NCBI RefSeq assembly: GCF_900537995.1
Contig: NZ_LR027880.1
Location: forward strand, 883,501-947,500
Length of the DNA: 64,000 nt
Source of the DNA: Roseburia intestinalis L1-82
Lineage (GTDB): Bacteria; Bacillota; Clostridia; Lachnospirales; Lachnospiraceae
Direction: 5' to 3'
The position numbers and the translations under genes were made by a program. Shown piece by piece: positions 8,666-16,786 of this stretch. Each line of letters begins with the position of its first letter. Position 1 is the first letter of the stretch. The notes under the pieces were generated by a model, which saw nothing but the letters and a program-made list of their open reading frames with translations, was not told the origin of the DNA and searched no databases.

Positions 8666-8700
8666 CAAAAGAAGCCTTCATAAAAAGAAGGCTTCTTTTG
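8666..8700. terminator. Bidirectional terminator after the AraC-type gene and cellobiose phosphorylase
   Basis: CAAAAGAAGCCTTC pairs perfectly with GAAGGCTTCTTTTG around a seven-base loop. The A and T runs on both sides serve both converging genes. Confidence 0.85.
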
Positions 8701-8723
8701 TCAGGTAAAGACAGGCAGGGAGG

Positions 8724-11168
8724 TTAGCCCATCGTTACTTCTACATTTACATCTTTCTTCTCAGCCGAGAATGGAATCGTAGTTCCCTCTACCGGCTGTC
8801 CATCCACGATCATGGAAAGCACACCTTTTTCCACATGATTTGGATTCTTTACGGTGATATGGTAGCTGACACCGCGGAAATCACGTTTGGCGGTAAAACC
8901 ATCTAATTTGGATGGAATACAAGGATCAACAGTCAGACCATCATAATCCGGGCGGATACCAAGGATAAACTGGGAAACATTGAGGAAGGTCCATGCGGCG
9001 GTTCCTGTCAGCCAGCTGTTCTTTGCCTCACCGAAGTTCGGGGCGTCTTTTCCGGCAATCATCTGGGAGTATACATAAGGCTCTGTGCGGTGGATCTCGC
9101 TGATATCCTCAATGTATGCAGGACAGGTTCTTGTATATACCTGCCAAGCACGGTTGCCTCTGCCAATTACAGTCTCCGCGATAGAGATCCATGGGTTGTT
9201 GTGACAGAAGATACCTGCGTTTTCTTTGTATCCTGGTGGATAAGAAGAAATCTCACCAAGTTCCACATGATATCTGTGGTAAGGCGGCTGTAACAGTACG
9301 ATACCGTATTTCGTGTCGAGATATTTTTCGACGGATTCCATTGCCTTTAAGCAGCAGCCTTCCTCTAAACCAATCTCAGCCATAACACAGAAGCCCTGTG
9401 GCTCAATAAAGATCTTGCCATCTTCGCATTCTTTTGAACCGATCTTATTTTTGTAATGATCGTAAGCACGCAGATACCATTCGCCATCCCAGCCGGCATC
9501 CATAACGGTTTTTTCCATCTCTGCGATTGCTTTCTCTGCAAGTTCTGCTTCCTCCGTCATGCCCTGATGGCGGCAGATTGCTGCATAATCTTTTCCGTAG
9601 CGGACAAACATACCTGCGATAAATACGGATTCAGCATTCGGGCCTTCGGAAGGACCAAAAGTCTGGAAAGATTCACCCGGCTCAGTCGAGAAGCAGTTTA
9701 AGTTGAGACAGTCGTTCCAGTCGGCACGTCCGATCAGCGGTAAATTGTGCGGTCCCAGATGTTCCATTGTATAATGGAAGGAACGGCGCAAATGCTCCAT
9801 GAAAGTGGTTGCTTTGGAAGCATCGCTGTCATATGGTGTCATCTCGTCGAGAATTGAGTAATCGCCGGTCTCTTTGATATAAGCTGCAGTTCCGGCGATC
9901 AGCCATAACGGATCATCGTTAAAGCCGCTTCCGATGTCAGAGTTGCCTTTTTTGGTGAGCGGCTGATACTGATGATAAGCACTTCCGTCCTCGAACTGGG
10001 TAGCTGCGATATCTAAGATACGCTCTCTCGCACGGTCAGGGATCAGATGTACGAAACCGAGCAGATCCTGACAGGAATCACGGAATCCCATGCCACGGCC
10101 GATACCGGACTCAAAGTAAGATGCGGAACGGCTCATGTTAAAGGTAACCATACACTGATACTGGTGCCAGATGTTTACCATACGGTCTAATTTCTCCTCA
10201 CTGGAAGAAATGGTAAAATGGGACAGCAGTTCGTTCCAGTAATCTTTTAATTTGACGAGTGCTGCGTCTGCTTTTTCTGCGGTATCAAAACGGGAGAGAA
10301 GTTCATCGGCACGTTTGCGGTTGATGACTCCATCCTCAGCACGTCCAACCCATTTTTCCTCTACCGGATTCTCAACATAACCAAGTACGAAAACGTAGGT
10401 CTTTGTCTCGCCCGGAGCAAGAGATACTTCAAGGTGGTGGGAACCGATCGGTGCCCAGCCGCTTGCAACAGAATTCTTTGAAGTTCCGTTTACAACAACT
10501 TCCGGAGCAGAGTTTTCACCGTAAGCGCCTAAGAACGAGTCACGGTCTGTATCAAAACCGGCGATCGGAGCGTTGACAGCGTAAACAGCGTAATGATTTC
10601 TGCGCTCTCTGTATTCGGTCTTATGATAAAGAGCAGAACCGTGGATCTCAACCTCACCGGTGGAGAAGTTACGCTGGAAGTTGGTCATATCGTCCATTGC
10701 GTTCCACAGGCAGAACTCTACATATGAGAAAACAGAAAAATTACGGGTTTCATTGCTCTCATTGGTAAGGGAGAGTTTGCCGACTTCACATGTCTCACCG
10801 ACCGGAACAAAAGAGGTAAGCTCTGCGGTCAGTTTATTTTTGGTTCCTTTAAATACGGAATAACCCATACCATGACGGCAGCTGTAAGCGTCCAGTTCTG
10901 TTTTGGAAGGCATCCAGCCCGGATTCCAGATCGTGTCACCATCTTTAATATAGTAGTAATGTCCATTGGAATCGAGCGGTACATTATTATAGCGGTATCT
11001 GGTCAGGCGGAGTAACTTTGCATCTTTGTAGAAACTGTAACCGCCGCAGGTGTTTGAGATCAGGGAAAAGAAGTTCTCGGAACCAAGGTAGTTGATCCAT
11101 GGCAGTGGTGTTTTTGGAGATGTGATGACATATTCTTTGTTGGTGTCATCGAAATAACCGAATTTCAT
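8724..11168 (-). CDS. cbp: Cellobiose phosphorylase (GH94)
   Basis: This cytosolic enzyme uses phosphate to cleave cellobiose to glucose 1-phosphate and glucose, saving ATP. The 814 residues have the length and sequence of Clostridium-type cellobiose phosphorylases: [55 protein letters not shown], and the catalytic-acid motif [16 protein letters not shown], then [15 protein letters not shown]. The start at 11168 has a GGAGG site; seven upstream in-frame codons are unlikely to be used. It diverges from a LacI-type repressor and a sugar ABC importer, with matching operators between, so imported cellobiose or cellodextrin is the likely substrate. Other GH94 linkages cannot be fully excluded. Confidence 0.93.
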   Translation of the reverse strand: MKFGYFDDTNKEYVITSPKTPLPWINYLGSENFFSLISNTCGGYSFYKDAKLLRLTRYRYNNVPLDSNGHYYYIKDGDTIWNPGWMPSKTELDAYSCRHGMGYSVFKGTKNKLTAELTSFVPVGETCEVGKLSLTNESNETRNFSVFSYVEFCLWNAMDDMTNFQRNFSTGEVEIHGSALYHKTEYRERRNHYAVYAVNAPIAGFDTDRDSFLGAYGENSAPEVVVNGTSKNSVASGWAPIGSHHLEVSLAPGETKTYVFVLGYVENPVEEKWVGRAEDGVINRKRADELLSRFDTAEKADAALVKLKDYWNELLSHFTISSSEEKLDRMVNIWHQYQCMVTFNMSRSASYFESGIGRGMGFRDSCQDLLGFVHLIPDRARERILDIAATQFEDGSAYHQYQPLTKKGNSDIGSGFNDDPLWLIAGTAAYIKETGDYSILDEMTPYDSDASKATTFMEHLRRSFHYTMEHLGPHNLPLIGRADWNDCLNLNCFSTEPGESFQTFGPSEGPNAESVFIAGMFVRYGKDYAAICRHQGMTEEAELAEKAIAEMEKTVMDAGWDGEWYLRAYDHYKNKIGSKECEDGKIFIEPQGFCVMAEIGLEEGCCLKAMESVEKYLDTKYGIVLLQPPYHRYHVELGEISSYPPGYKENAGIFCHNNPWISIAETVIGRGNRAWQVYTRTCPAYIEDISEIHRTEPYVYSQMIAGKDAPNFGEAKNSWLTGTAAWTFLNVSQFILGIRPDYDGLTVDPCIPSKLDGFTAKRDFRGVSYHITVKNPNHVEKGVLSMIVDGQPVEGTTIPFSAEKKDVNVEVTMG

Positions 11169-11202
11169 AATAAAATCCTCCATATACATAAATATTGATA
11201 AG

Positions 11203-11273
11203 TAACGATTTCGAAAACGATTAAGTTTTCATCCTTTAATAAAAAGTATATATTCAGAAAGAATAAAAATCAA
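11203..11273 (-). promoter_or_regulatory. Promoter and LacI-type operator of cellobiose phosphorylase
   Basis: Read on the minus strand, TTGATT (11273-11268) and TATACT (11250-11245) are 17 bases apart. The operator-like sequence CGATTTCGAAAACG, nearly palindromic about TTCGAA, lies at about 11206-11219, downstream of the predicted transcription start. Repressor bound there would block initiation or elongation. Confidence 0.6.
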
Positions 11274-11380
11274 TACAAAACATTGAAAAACAGGCAAATA
11301 TAGCAGATTAGACAAAAAAAATATACTTTTATGGATGAAAGCGACAATAGCTATTTTCTGATGAATAATTAAAATATTTT

Positions 11381-11390
11381 ACGAAAACGT
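11381..11390. promoter_or_regulatory. Second operator-like box, ACGAAAACGT
   Basis: This box shares CGAAAACG with the others in the divergent region and is symmetric as ACG-AAAA-CGT. It lies midway between the two promoters and could serve as an auxiliary site for looping. Confidence 0.45.
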
Positions 11391-11505
11391 ATAAGAATTA
11401 GATACAAAGTACTGAGATTACAGATAATTGGTCTAATATTTAATGTAAAAATGCACAAAAACTACTGCAAAAAAGTGTAAAAAGCGACGAATTGCCAAAA
11501 ACCAG

Positions 11506-11586
11506 TTGCAATTTGCTTATGGATGACATATAGTAAAAGTACGAAAACGATTAAGAAATATTTCAGAAACAGGATTTCGTTTTCGA
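11506..11586 (+). promoter_or_regulatory. lacI-type gene promoter with two overlapping operators
   Basis: TTGCAA (11506-11511) and TATAGT (11529-11534) are 17 bases apart. ACGAAAACGATTAAG starts at 11541, the expected transcription start. The inverted form TTTCGTTTTCGAAG lies at about 11575-11588. The arrangement predicts that the repressor controls its own gene and probably the downstream transporter genes. Confidence 0.6.
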
Positions 11587-11605
11587 AGAGAAGCTGGAGG
11601 TTTCC

Positions 11606-12616
11606 ATGGTATCATTAAAAACGATTGCAGAGAAATGTGGAGTATCTACTGCCACCGTAAGCAAGGCTTTAAATGACCAGAGAGATATCAGCGAAGAGAC
11701 AAAGAGCCGTGTCAGAAAGACAGCAGAAGCACTTGGTTATTTTCCAAATGCGGCGGCGAGAGCACTAAAGACAAACCGTTCTTATAATATAGGAGTTCTC
11801 TTTGAAGAAGAGGCGGGAAGCGGTTTGACACATGAGTATTTTTCCGGAGTGCTGAATGGATTAAAAGTTCAGTCGGAGAAACAGGGATATGACATTACAT
11901 TTATCAATACCTGTTTTGAAAATCGCAAGATGTCCTATTATGAACATTGCAGATACCGGAATTTTGAAGGAGTTGCGATCGTCTGTGCCGATTTCAATGA
12001 CCCGGATGTCTTAGAACTGATGAATAGTGACCTGCCGGTCGTTACGATTGATTATGTACATCATAACTGTACGGCAGTCAGTTCCAACAATATTCAGGGT
12101 ATGGAAGATCTTGTAAAATATATATACGGGCAGGGACATCGGAAAATTGCATATATTCATGGGCAGCAGGCTTCTTACGTTACGAAAGACCGGCTGGCAA
12201 GTTTCTACCGGACGGTGGATGAACTTGGTCTGAAGATTCCGGATGAATACATCCGGACAGCAGATTACTTAGAGACCAGGGAGGCAGCAAAACAGACAAA
12301 AGAGCTGCTCAATTTAGAAGATCCGCCAACCTGTATCATTTATCCGGATGACACCTCTTTAATAGGAGGAAGGAACGTCATCATAGAGATGGGACTTCGG
12401 ATTCCGCGGGATATTTCGATTGCAGGATATGACGGAACGAGGATGTCGCAGTTGTTACATCCTCAGCTTACGACGATCAGACAGGACACAGAGCTGATCG
12501 GGAGTGAGGCAGCCAAGCGGCTGATTGGCTCCATTGAGAAACCGAGAACAACTCTCGTAGAGAGAGTCGTTATAGAAGGGATCTTAGTTGCAGGTAAATC
12601 TGTTGGACGCATTTAA
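11606..12616 (+). CDS. LacI-family transcriptional repressor
   Basis: A 336-residue sugar-responsive repressor. The N-terminal helix-turn-helix and hinge read SLKTIAEKCGVSTATVSKAL and then ALGYFPNAAARALKT. Residues from about 60 onward form a periplasmic-binding-protein fold (NIGVLFEEEAGSGLTHEYF; SIAGYDGTRMSQLLHPQLTT near the end). GGAGG precedes the ATG by five to six bases. It is flanked by cellobiose phosphorylase (divergent) and the ABC transporter (same strand), and four CGAAAACG boxes lie immediately upstream, so it is the probable local regulator. The inducer is likely cellobiose or a cellodextrin, inferred from the neighbours. Confidence 0.93.
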   Translation: MVSLKTIAEKCGVSTATVSKALNDQRDISEETKSRVRKTAEALGYFPNAAARALKTNRSYNIGVLFEEEAGSGLTHEYFSGVLNGLKVQSEKQGYDITFINTCFENRKMSYYEHCRYRNFEGVAIVCADFNDPDVLELMNSDLPVVTIDYVHHNCTAVSSNNIQGMEDLVKYIYGQGHRKIAYIHGQQASYVTKDRLASFYRTVDELGLKIPDEYIRTADYLETREAAKQTKELLNLEDPPTCIIYPDDTSLIGGRNVIIEMGLRIPRDISIAGYDGTRMSQLLHPQLTTIRQDTELIGSEAAKRLIGSIEKPRTTLVERVVIEGILVAGKSVGRI

Positions 12617-12622
12617 ATGTAG

Positions 12623-12745
12623 TTGCAGCTACATGCGGACAGCATTTTTGCAGAGATGTATGCGGAGAAGCGGCAGAAGATTCCGGACTATCTGCTTTCA
12701 AAGCAGCAAAACAACAAAAACAATGGTCAAAAGACCACATATTAA
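12623..12745 (+). other. Coding-like 40-codon stretch between the lacI-type gene and the binding protein
   Basis: Directly after the lacI stop, in the same frame, a stretch reads through ADSIFAEMYAEKRQKIPDY and ends in KTTY before TAA 12743-12745. The codon choice looks like real coding sequence, but there is no Shine-Dalgarno; starts would have to be TTG 12623 or ATG 12653. It may be a tiny gene, the remnant of a longer one, or chance. I do not recognise it. Confidence 0.2.
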
Positions 12746-12760
12746 GGAGGAGGGTTTTCT

Positions 12761-14197
12761 ATGAAGAAGAAAATCGTTAGCACATTATTATGTACAGCAA
12801 TGCTTGTAACCATGATGGCAGGATGCGGCGGTAATAACGCAGCAAACACCAGCACAAACAGCGGAAACAGCAGCTCAGCAGATACGGGCAGCAGTGACGC
12901 AGCAACCACAGATGAGGCAGCACCGGCGACCGAAGCTGCAGCTTCAGATGCAAGTGCTTCAGATGAAGGAAAAGTACTTAACATCTACTGCTGGAACGAA
13001 GAGTTTAAGAGCCGTGTTACAGATCATTATCCGGGATATACTGAGGTGGATGCAACCACAGGTACGATCGGTGATGTAACTGTAAAATGGAACATTACAC
13101 CAAACGATGACAATGCATATCAGAACAATCTGGATGCAACATTATTAAAACAGGCTGATGCATCAGCAGATGACAAGATCGATATCTTCTTAGTAGAAGC
13201 TGATTATGCATTGAAATATGTAGATACCGATTACACAATGGCAGTATCTGATCTTGGAATTACTGATTCAGATCTTTCCAAACAGTATCAGTACACCAAA
13301 GATGTTGTTACAGATTCTAACGGCGTATTAAAAGGTGTTTCATGGCAGGGCTGTCCTGGCGTATTATTCTATAACAGAGATGCAGCAAAAGCAGTATTAG
13401 GTTCTGATGATCCGGCAGAGGTTCAGAATTATGTGAAAGACTGGGATACATTTAATGATACAGCAAAGAAGATGAAAGATGCCGGCTACACCATCACATC
13501 TTCCGTAAATGATACATACCGTGTATATTCCAACAACGTTTCTTCCAAATGGGTTGTTGATGGCAAAATCAATATTGATGATAACATTATGAAATGGGTT
13601 GATGATTCCAAAGAACTTGTAGATGCAGGCGAGACAGGAACATACGAACTGTGGAGTGATGACTGGAAGAAAGGTTTCTATCCGGAAGGAAATGTATTCT
13701 GCTACTTTGGACCTGCATGGTTAGTAAACTTTTCAATGGCAGCAGATACCGAAGGCAGTATCGGTTACAACGGTGGCTGGGGCGCAACCGAAGGACCGCA
13801 GGGCTTCTTCTGGGGTGGTACATGGATCTGTGCAGCAAACGGAACTGATAACCAGAGCCTTGTAAAAGATATCATGCTTCAGATGACAACCAATGATGAT
13901 GTTATGAAAGATATCATCGAGAAAGATGACGATTTCGTAAATAACCAGGATGTAATCGCTGAGATGGCTGACAGCTCTTATTCAAGCAAGATCTTAGGCG
14001 GACAGAATCCACTTGGTATTTACAGCGCAGGTGTTTCCAAACTTGATTTAAGCAACCTTTCTGCATACGATCAGGGATGTAACGAAGAGTTCCAGAACGC
14101 AATGAAGAACTACTTCGAGGGAACTGCTACAAAAGAAGAGGCATTAGATCTGTTCTACAAAGCAGTTGTAGAGAAATATCCGGAGTTAACATACTAA
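12761..14197 (+). CDS. Sugar ABC transporter solute-binding lipoprotein
   Basis: An extracellular receptor anchored by lipid that delivers sugar to the ABC permeases. The signal peptide is followed by the lipobox MMAGC with cysteine 22. A Ser/Thr/Ala/Asp-rich linker of about 45 residues follows, then a family-1 binding-protein fold (VLNIYCWNEEFKSRV; GVSWQGCPGVLFYNRDAAK; ending FYKAVVEKYPELTY). The 478 residues are typical. AGGAGGAGGG lies just upstream. It is followed by a strong hairpin and the two permease genes. No ATPase gene is nearby, so a shared housekeeping ATPase (MsmK-like) probably powers it, which is common in Firmicutes. Cellodextrin is inferred as substrate from the neighbours. 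Confidence 0.92.
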   Translation: MKKKIVSTLLCTAMLVTMMAGCGGNNAANTSTNSGNSSSADTGSSDAATTDEAAPATEAAASDASASDEGKVLNIYCWNEEFKSRVTDHYPGYTEVDATTGTIGDVTVKWNITPNDDNAYQNNLDATLLKQADASADDKIDIFLVEADYALKYVDTDYTMAVSDLGITDSDLSKQYQYTKDVVTDSNGVLKGVSWQGCPGVLFYNRDAAKAVLGSDDPAEVQNYVKDWDTFNDTAKKMKDAGYTITSSVNDTYRVYSNNVSSKWVVDGKINIDDNIMKWVDDSKELVDAGETGTYELWSDDWKKGFYPEGNVFCYFGPAWLVNFSMAADTEGSIGYNGGWGATEGPQGFFWGGTWICAANGTDNQSLVKDIMLQMTTNDDVMKDIIEKDDDFVNNQDVIAEMADSSYSSKILGGQNPLGIYSAGVSKLDLSNLSAYDQGCNEEFQNAMKNYFEGTATKEEALDLFYKAVVEKYPELTY

Positions 14198-14227
14198 GCA
14201 GACGAATGGTATAAAAAATGATTTGAT

Positions 14228-14264
14228 GCCGCGCCTGCCGGACCGTAAGGGAGGCGGGCGCGGC
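14228..14264 (+). terminator. Strong GC-rich hairpin between binding protein and permeases (attenuator-like)
   Basis: GCCGCGCCTGCC (14228-14239) pairs with GGCGGGCGCGGC (14253-14264) with one mismatch; TCATTTTA follows. Such intra-operon hairpins protect or partly terminate the transcript so that binding protein is made in excess over permeases. Confidence 0.6.
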
Positions 14265-14397
14265 TCATTTTATATCCAAATTTGTGTAAAAACTGTAAGC
14301 GCAGAGCTGACAGCAGACTTACACAGGGTAAAGGTGAGGGATGCTGTGAGCTCTGTGGGCGAAAATTATGCACTCTGGAAAAGGAGGTCAGGTTGTT

Positions 14398-15312
14398 ATG
14401 AAAAAAAGCAGTGGAAAGGTAGTAAGATACAATAAATGGGGATATATCTTTTTGATTCCTTTTATTGTAGTATATGTTATTTTTCAGCTGATTCCGTTGA
14501 TCAGCACTATTTACAACAGTTTCTTTGAAAACTATATGTCAGGACTGACGCAGGTCGGACCGAATTTCGTCGGACTTGCAAACTATAAAAAGCTTTTCTC
14601 CGATGGAGATATCTGGATTTATACCAAAAACACCATGTTATTATGGATCATGTGTTTCATACCACAGATCATTTTGTCACTGGTACTTGGAGCATGGTTC
14701 TCTGATGTACGTCTCAGATTAAAAGGAACCCGTTTCTTTAAAACAGTCGTATATCTGCCAAACCTGATCATGGCATCTGCATTTTCCATGTTATTCTTTA
14801 CATTGTTCTCCGATGGAGGACCCATCAACTCGATGCTGATGCAGATCGGATTTATTGATACACCGTACAAATTTTTATCCAATGCGGGCAGTGCAAGAGG
14901 GCTGATCGCGTTAATGAACTGTCTGATGTGGTTTGGTAATACAACGATCCTTTTAATGGCAGGTATGATGGGTATTGATACCTCTTTGTTTGAGGCAGCG
15001 GAAGTTGATGGTGCAACTTCTTCCCAGGTATTCTGGCAGATCACATTGCCATTGTTACGTCCGATTCTTGTATATGTGGTTATTACATCTCTGATCGGTG
15101 GTTTACAGTTATTCGATGTACCGCAGATCTTAACCAATGGAACCGGTGACCCGATGCGTTCTACCATGACGCTGATCATGTTCTTAAATAAACATCTCTA
15201 CAGCAAGAACTATGGTATGGCTGGTGCATTGTCAGTTGTTCTGTTTATCATTACAGGTATCTTAAGCCTGGTAGTATTTAAGATAACCGGCAATGATAAG
15301 AGGAAGGGGTGA
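14398..15312 (+). CDS. Sugar ABC transporter permease (MalF type)
   Basis: The first membrane subunit of the importer, 304 residues with six hydrophobic segments (YIFLIPFIVVYVIFQLIP first). The EAA loop that docks the ATPase reads FEAAEVDGATSSQVFWQITL near residue 205. The ATG at 14398 has AAGGAGG at 14380-14386; the in-frame ATG at 14368 has none. Its stop is six bases before the next permease start, so the two are translationally coupled. It pairs with the downstream permease and the lipoprotein at 12761. Confidence 0.92.
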   Translation: MKKSSGKVVRYNKWGYIFLIPFIVVYVIFQLIPLISTIYNSFFENYMSGLTQVGPNFVGLANYKKLFSDGDIWIYTKNTMLLWIMCFIPQIILSLVLGAWFSDVRLRLKGTRFFKTVVYLPNLIMASAFSMLFFTLFSDGGPINSMLMQIGFIDTPYKFLSNAGSARGLIALMNCLMWFGNTTILLMAGMMGIDTSLFEAAEVDGATSSQVFWQITLPLLRPILVYVVITSLIGGLQLFDVPQILTNGTGDPMRSTMTLIMFLNKHLYSKNYGMAGALSVVLFIITGILSLVVFKITGNDKRKG

Positions 15313-15317
15313 AGATC

Positions 15318-16178
15318 ATGAATGAAAATCGTAATCTGAAAAAAGGTGTAGGAATTCATGCAAGAAGACTGATCGCATATATCGTACTGATCATTGTTTC
15401 CATATTGTGTCTGTTCTGGTTTTATGTACTGTTTATCAATGCAACCAGATCAAACGGTGAGTTACAGTCAGGTTTTACGCTGGTTCCGAGCAGCCATCTG
15501 TGGGAAAACTGGAAGAATTTGAGAAATGGAACGCTTCCGGTATGGAACGGTATGTTCAACAGTCTGATCGTTTCTTCGCTCAGTGCAGTACTCAGCGTAT
15601 ATTTTTCAACGATGACAGCTTATGCGATCCATGCATATGATTTCAAACTGAAAAAATACATTTATCCGTTTATTTTGATGATCATGATGATTCCGACACA
15701 GGTAACTGCACTTGGATTTATCAAACTTGTTTCCAACATGAACTTAGAGGATTCCTTTATACCTCTGATCGTGCCGACGATTGCGGCTCCGGTTACATTT
15801 TTCTATATGAAACAGTATATGGAGAGTACACTGCCGTTGTCACTGATCGAGGCAGCACGTATCGATGGTTCCGGTGAATTCCGTACCTTCAATGCAATTG
15901 TAATGCCACTGATGAAACCGGCAATTGCTGTGCAGATGATCTTCACATTCGTAAGCAGCTGGAACAACTACTTCACACCGGCATTGATCTTACATGATGA
16001 CAAGAAAAAAACACTGCCTATCTTAATCGCACAGCTGCGTGCGGCTGACTGGCTCAAGTTTGATATGGGGCAGGTATATGTGATGATCGCATTTTCCATC
16101 TTCCCGGTTATCATTGTATATCTGATCTTATCCAAACACATCGTACAGGGTGTTGCACTTGGAAGCGTAAAGGGTTAA
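15318..16178 (+). CDS. Sugar ABC transporter permease (MalG type)
   Basis: The second membrane subunit, 286 residues, with six hydrophobic segments and an EAA loop (IEAARIDGSGEFRTFNAIVMP near residue 185). The C-terminus IVQGVALGSVKG is characteristic of this permease class. ATG at 15318 is chosen; GTG 15309 is in frame but overlaps the upstream stop. A perfect terminator at 16201-16236 ends the operon, and no ATPase subunit follows. Confidence 0.92.
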   Translation: MNENRNLKKGVGIHARRLIAYIVLIIVSILCLFWFYVLFINATRSNGELQSGFTLVPSSHLWENWKNLRNGTLPVWNGMFNSLIVSSLSAVLSVYFSTMTAYAIHAYDFKLKKYIYPFILMIMMIPTQVTALGFIKLVSNMNLEDSFIPLIVPTIAAPVTFFYMKQYMESTLPLSLIEAARIDGSGEFRTFNAIVMPLMKPAIAVQMIFTFVSSWNNYFTPALILHDDKKKTLPILIAQLRAADWLKFDMGQVYVMIAFSIFPVIIVYLILSKHIVQGVALGSVKG

Positions 16179-16200
16179 TAAACGGATTGCTGTACTACAT

Positions 16201-16236
16201 AAAAATGAGACTGCCATATGGGTGGTCTCATTTTTT
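16201..16236 (+). terminator. Terminator of the sugar ABC operon
   Basis: AAAAATGAGACTGCC pairs with GGTGGTCTCATTTTT (one G-T pair) and runs into six T. Confidence 0.9.
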
Positions 16237-16293
16237 AACTCTTATTTTTGATGAAAATCTTTGACAATGTCACTGGTAAATAAGCCGGTTGTG

Positions 16294-16302
16294 TGCTATA
16301 CT
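16294..16302 (+). promoter_or_regulatory. Extended -10 promoter of the small membrane protein gene
   Basis: GTGCTATACT contains the extended form TGC-TATACT. TTGACA at 16261-16266 is too far away (30 bases) to be its -35, so initiation would rest on the extended -10. Confidence 0.45.
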
Positions 16303-16412
16303 ATTATCTATGATTAGTAGAAATAAAGGATCGGATGTGTTGGGGTACATGGGTGCAGACAAGAACGGACAGGCTGGATCTTTGTAAAATACACATAGAA
16401 ATGGAGAGGAAT

Positions 16413-16550
16413 ATGACAGAGACAGGATTATGGATTTTTCTGATTTGTTTACTTGTAGTAGTCATCATAGCGACTGTGGTTGCAGTAGTGTCAGCAGTAT
16501 CAGGTGCTACGGCAGCGATCGTGGATGATGAGGAATCAGAGGAAGAGTAG
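16413..16550 (+). CDS. 45-residue single-pass membrane protein, unknown function
   Basis: A very small protein: a short N-terminus (MTETGLW), one strongly hydrophobic helix of about 25 residues rich in Val and Ile, a small-residue stretch SAVSGATAA, and an acidic tail VDDEESEEE. The ATG at 16413 has GGAGAGGA seven to twelve bases upstream; longer in-frame starts lack one. It has its own promoter and a strong terminator at 16571-16621, so it is a monocistronic unit. By topology it is a bitopic inner-membrane microprotein, possibly a partner of a transporter such as the RND protein next door. I do not recognise a family. Confidence 0.7.
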   Translation: MTETGLWIFLICLLVVVIIATVVAVVSAVSGATAAIVDDEESEEE

Positions 16551-16570
16551 GAATACAGCAGGTATAAGAG

Positions 16571-16621
16571 AAAAGCCTCTTGTCAGTTTTGTATAGGTGT
16601 ATAGCTGACAGGGGCTTTTTT
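16571..16621 (+). terminator. Terminator of the 45-residue protein gene
   Basis: AAAAGCCTCTTGTCAG pairs with CTGACAGGGGCTTTT around an 18-base loop and ends in six T. Confidence 0.85.
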
Positions 16622-16786
16622 GTGCACAGGATTCTGCCTTAATCAGCAATCTAAAAAAATATAAACTGGTACGAAAGTCTTGCAATCCATTTTGAAACAG
16701 GTAAACTAAATATATTGTGGCAAAATATTTGCTGCCAGGTGTTTATTACAAATGTCTTGCGTATTCAGGTGGAGGGACAAAAGAGA

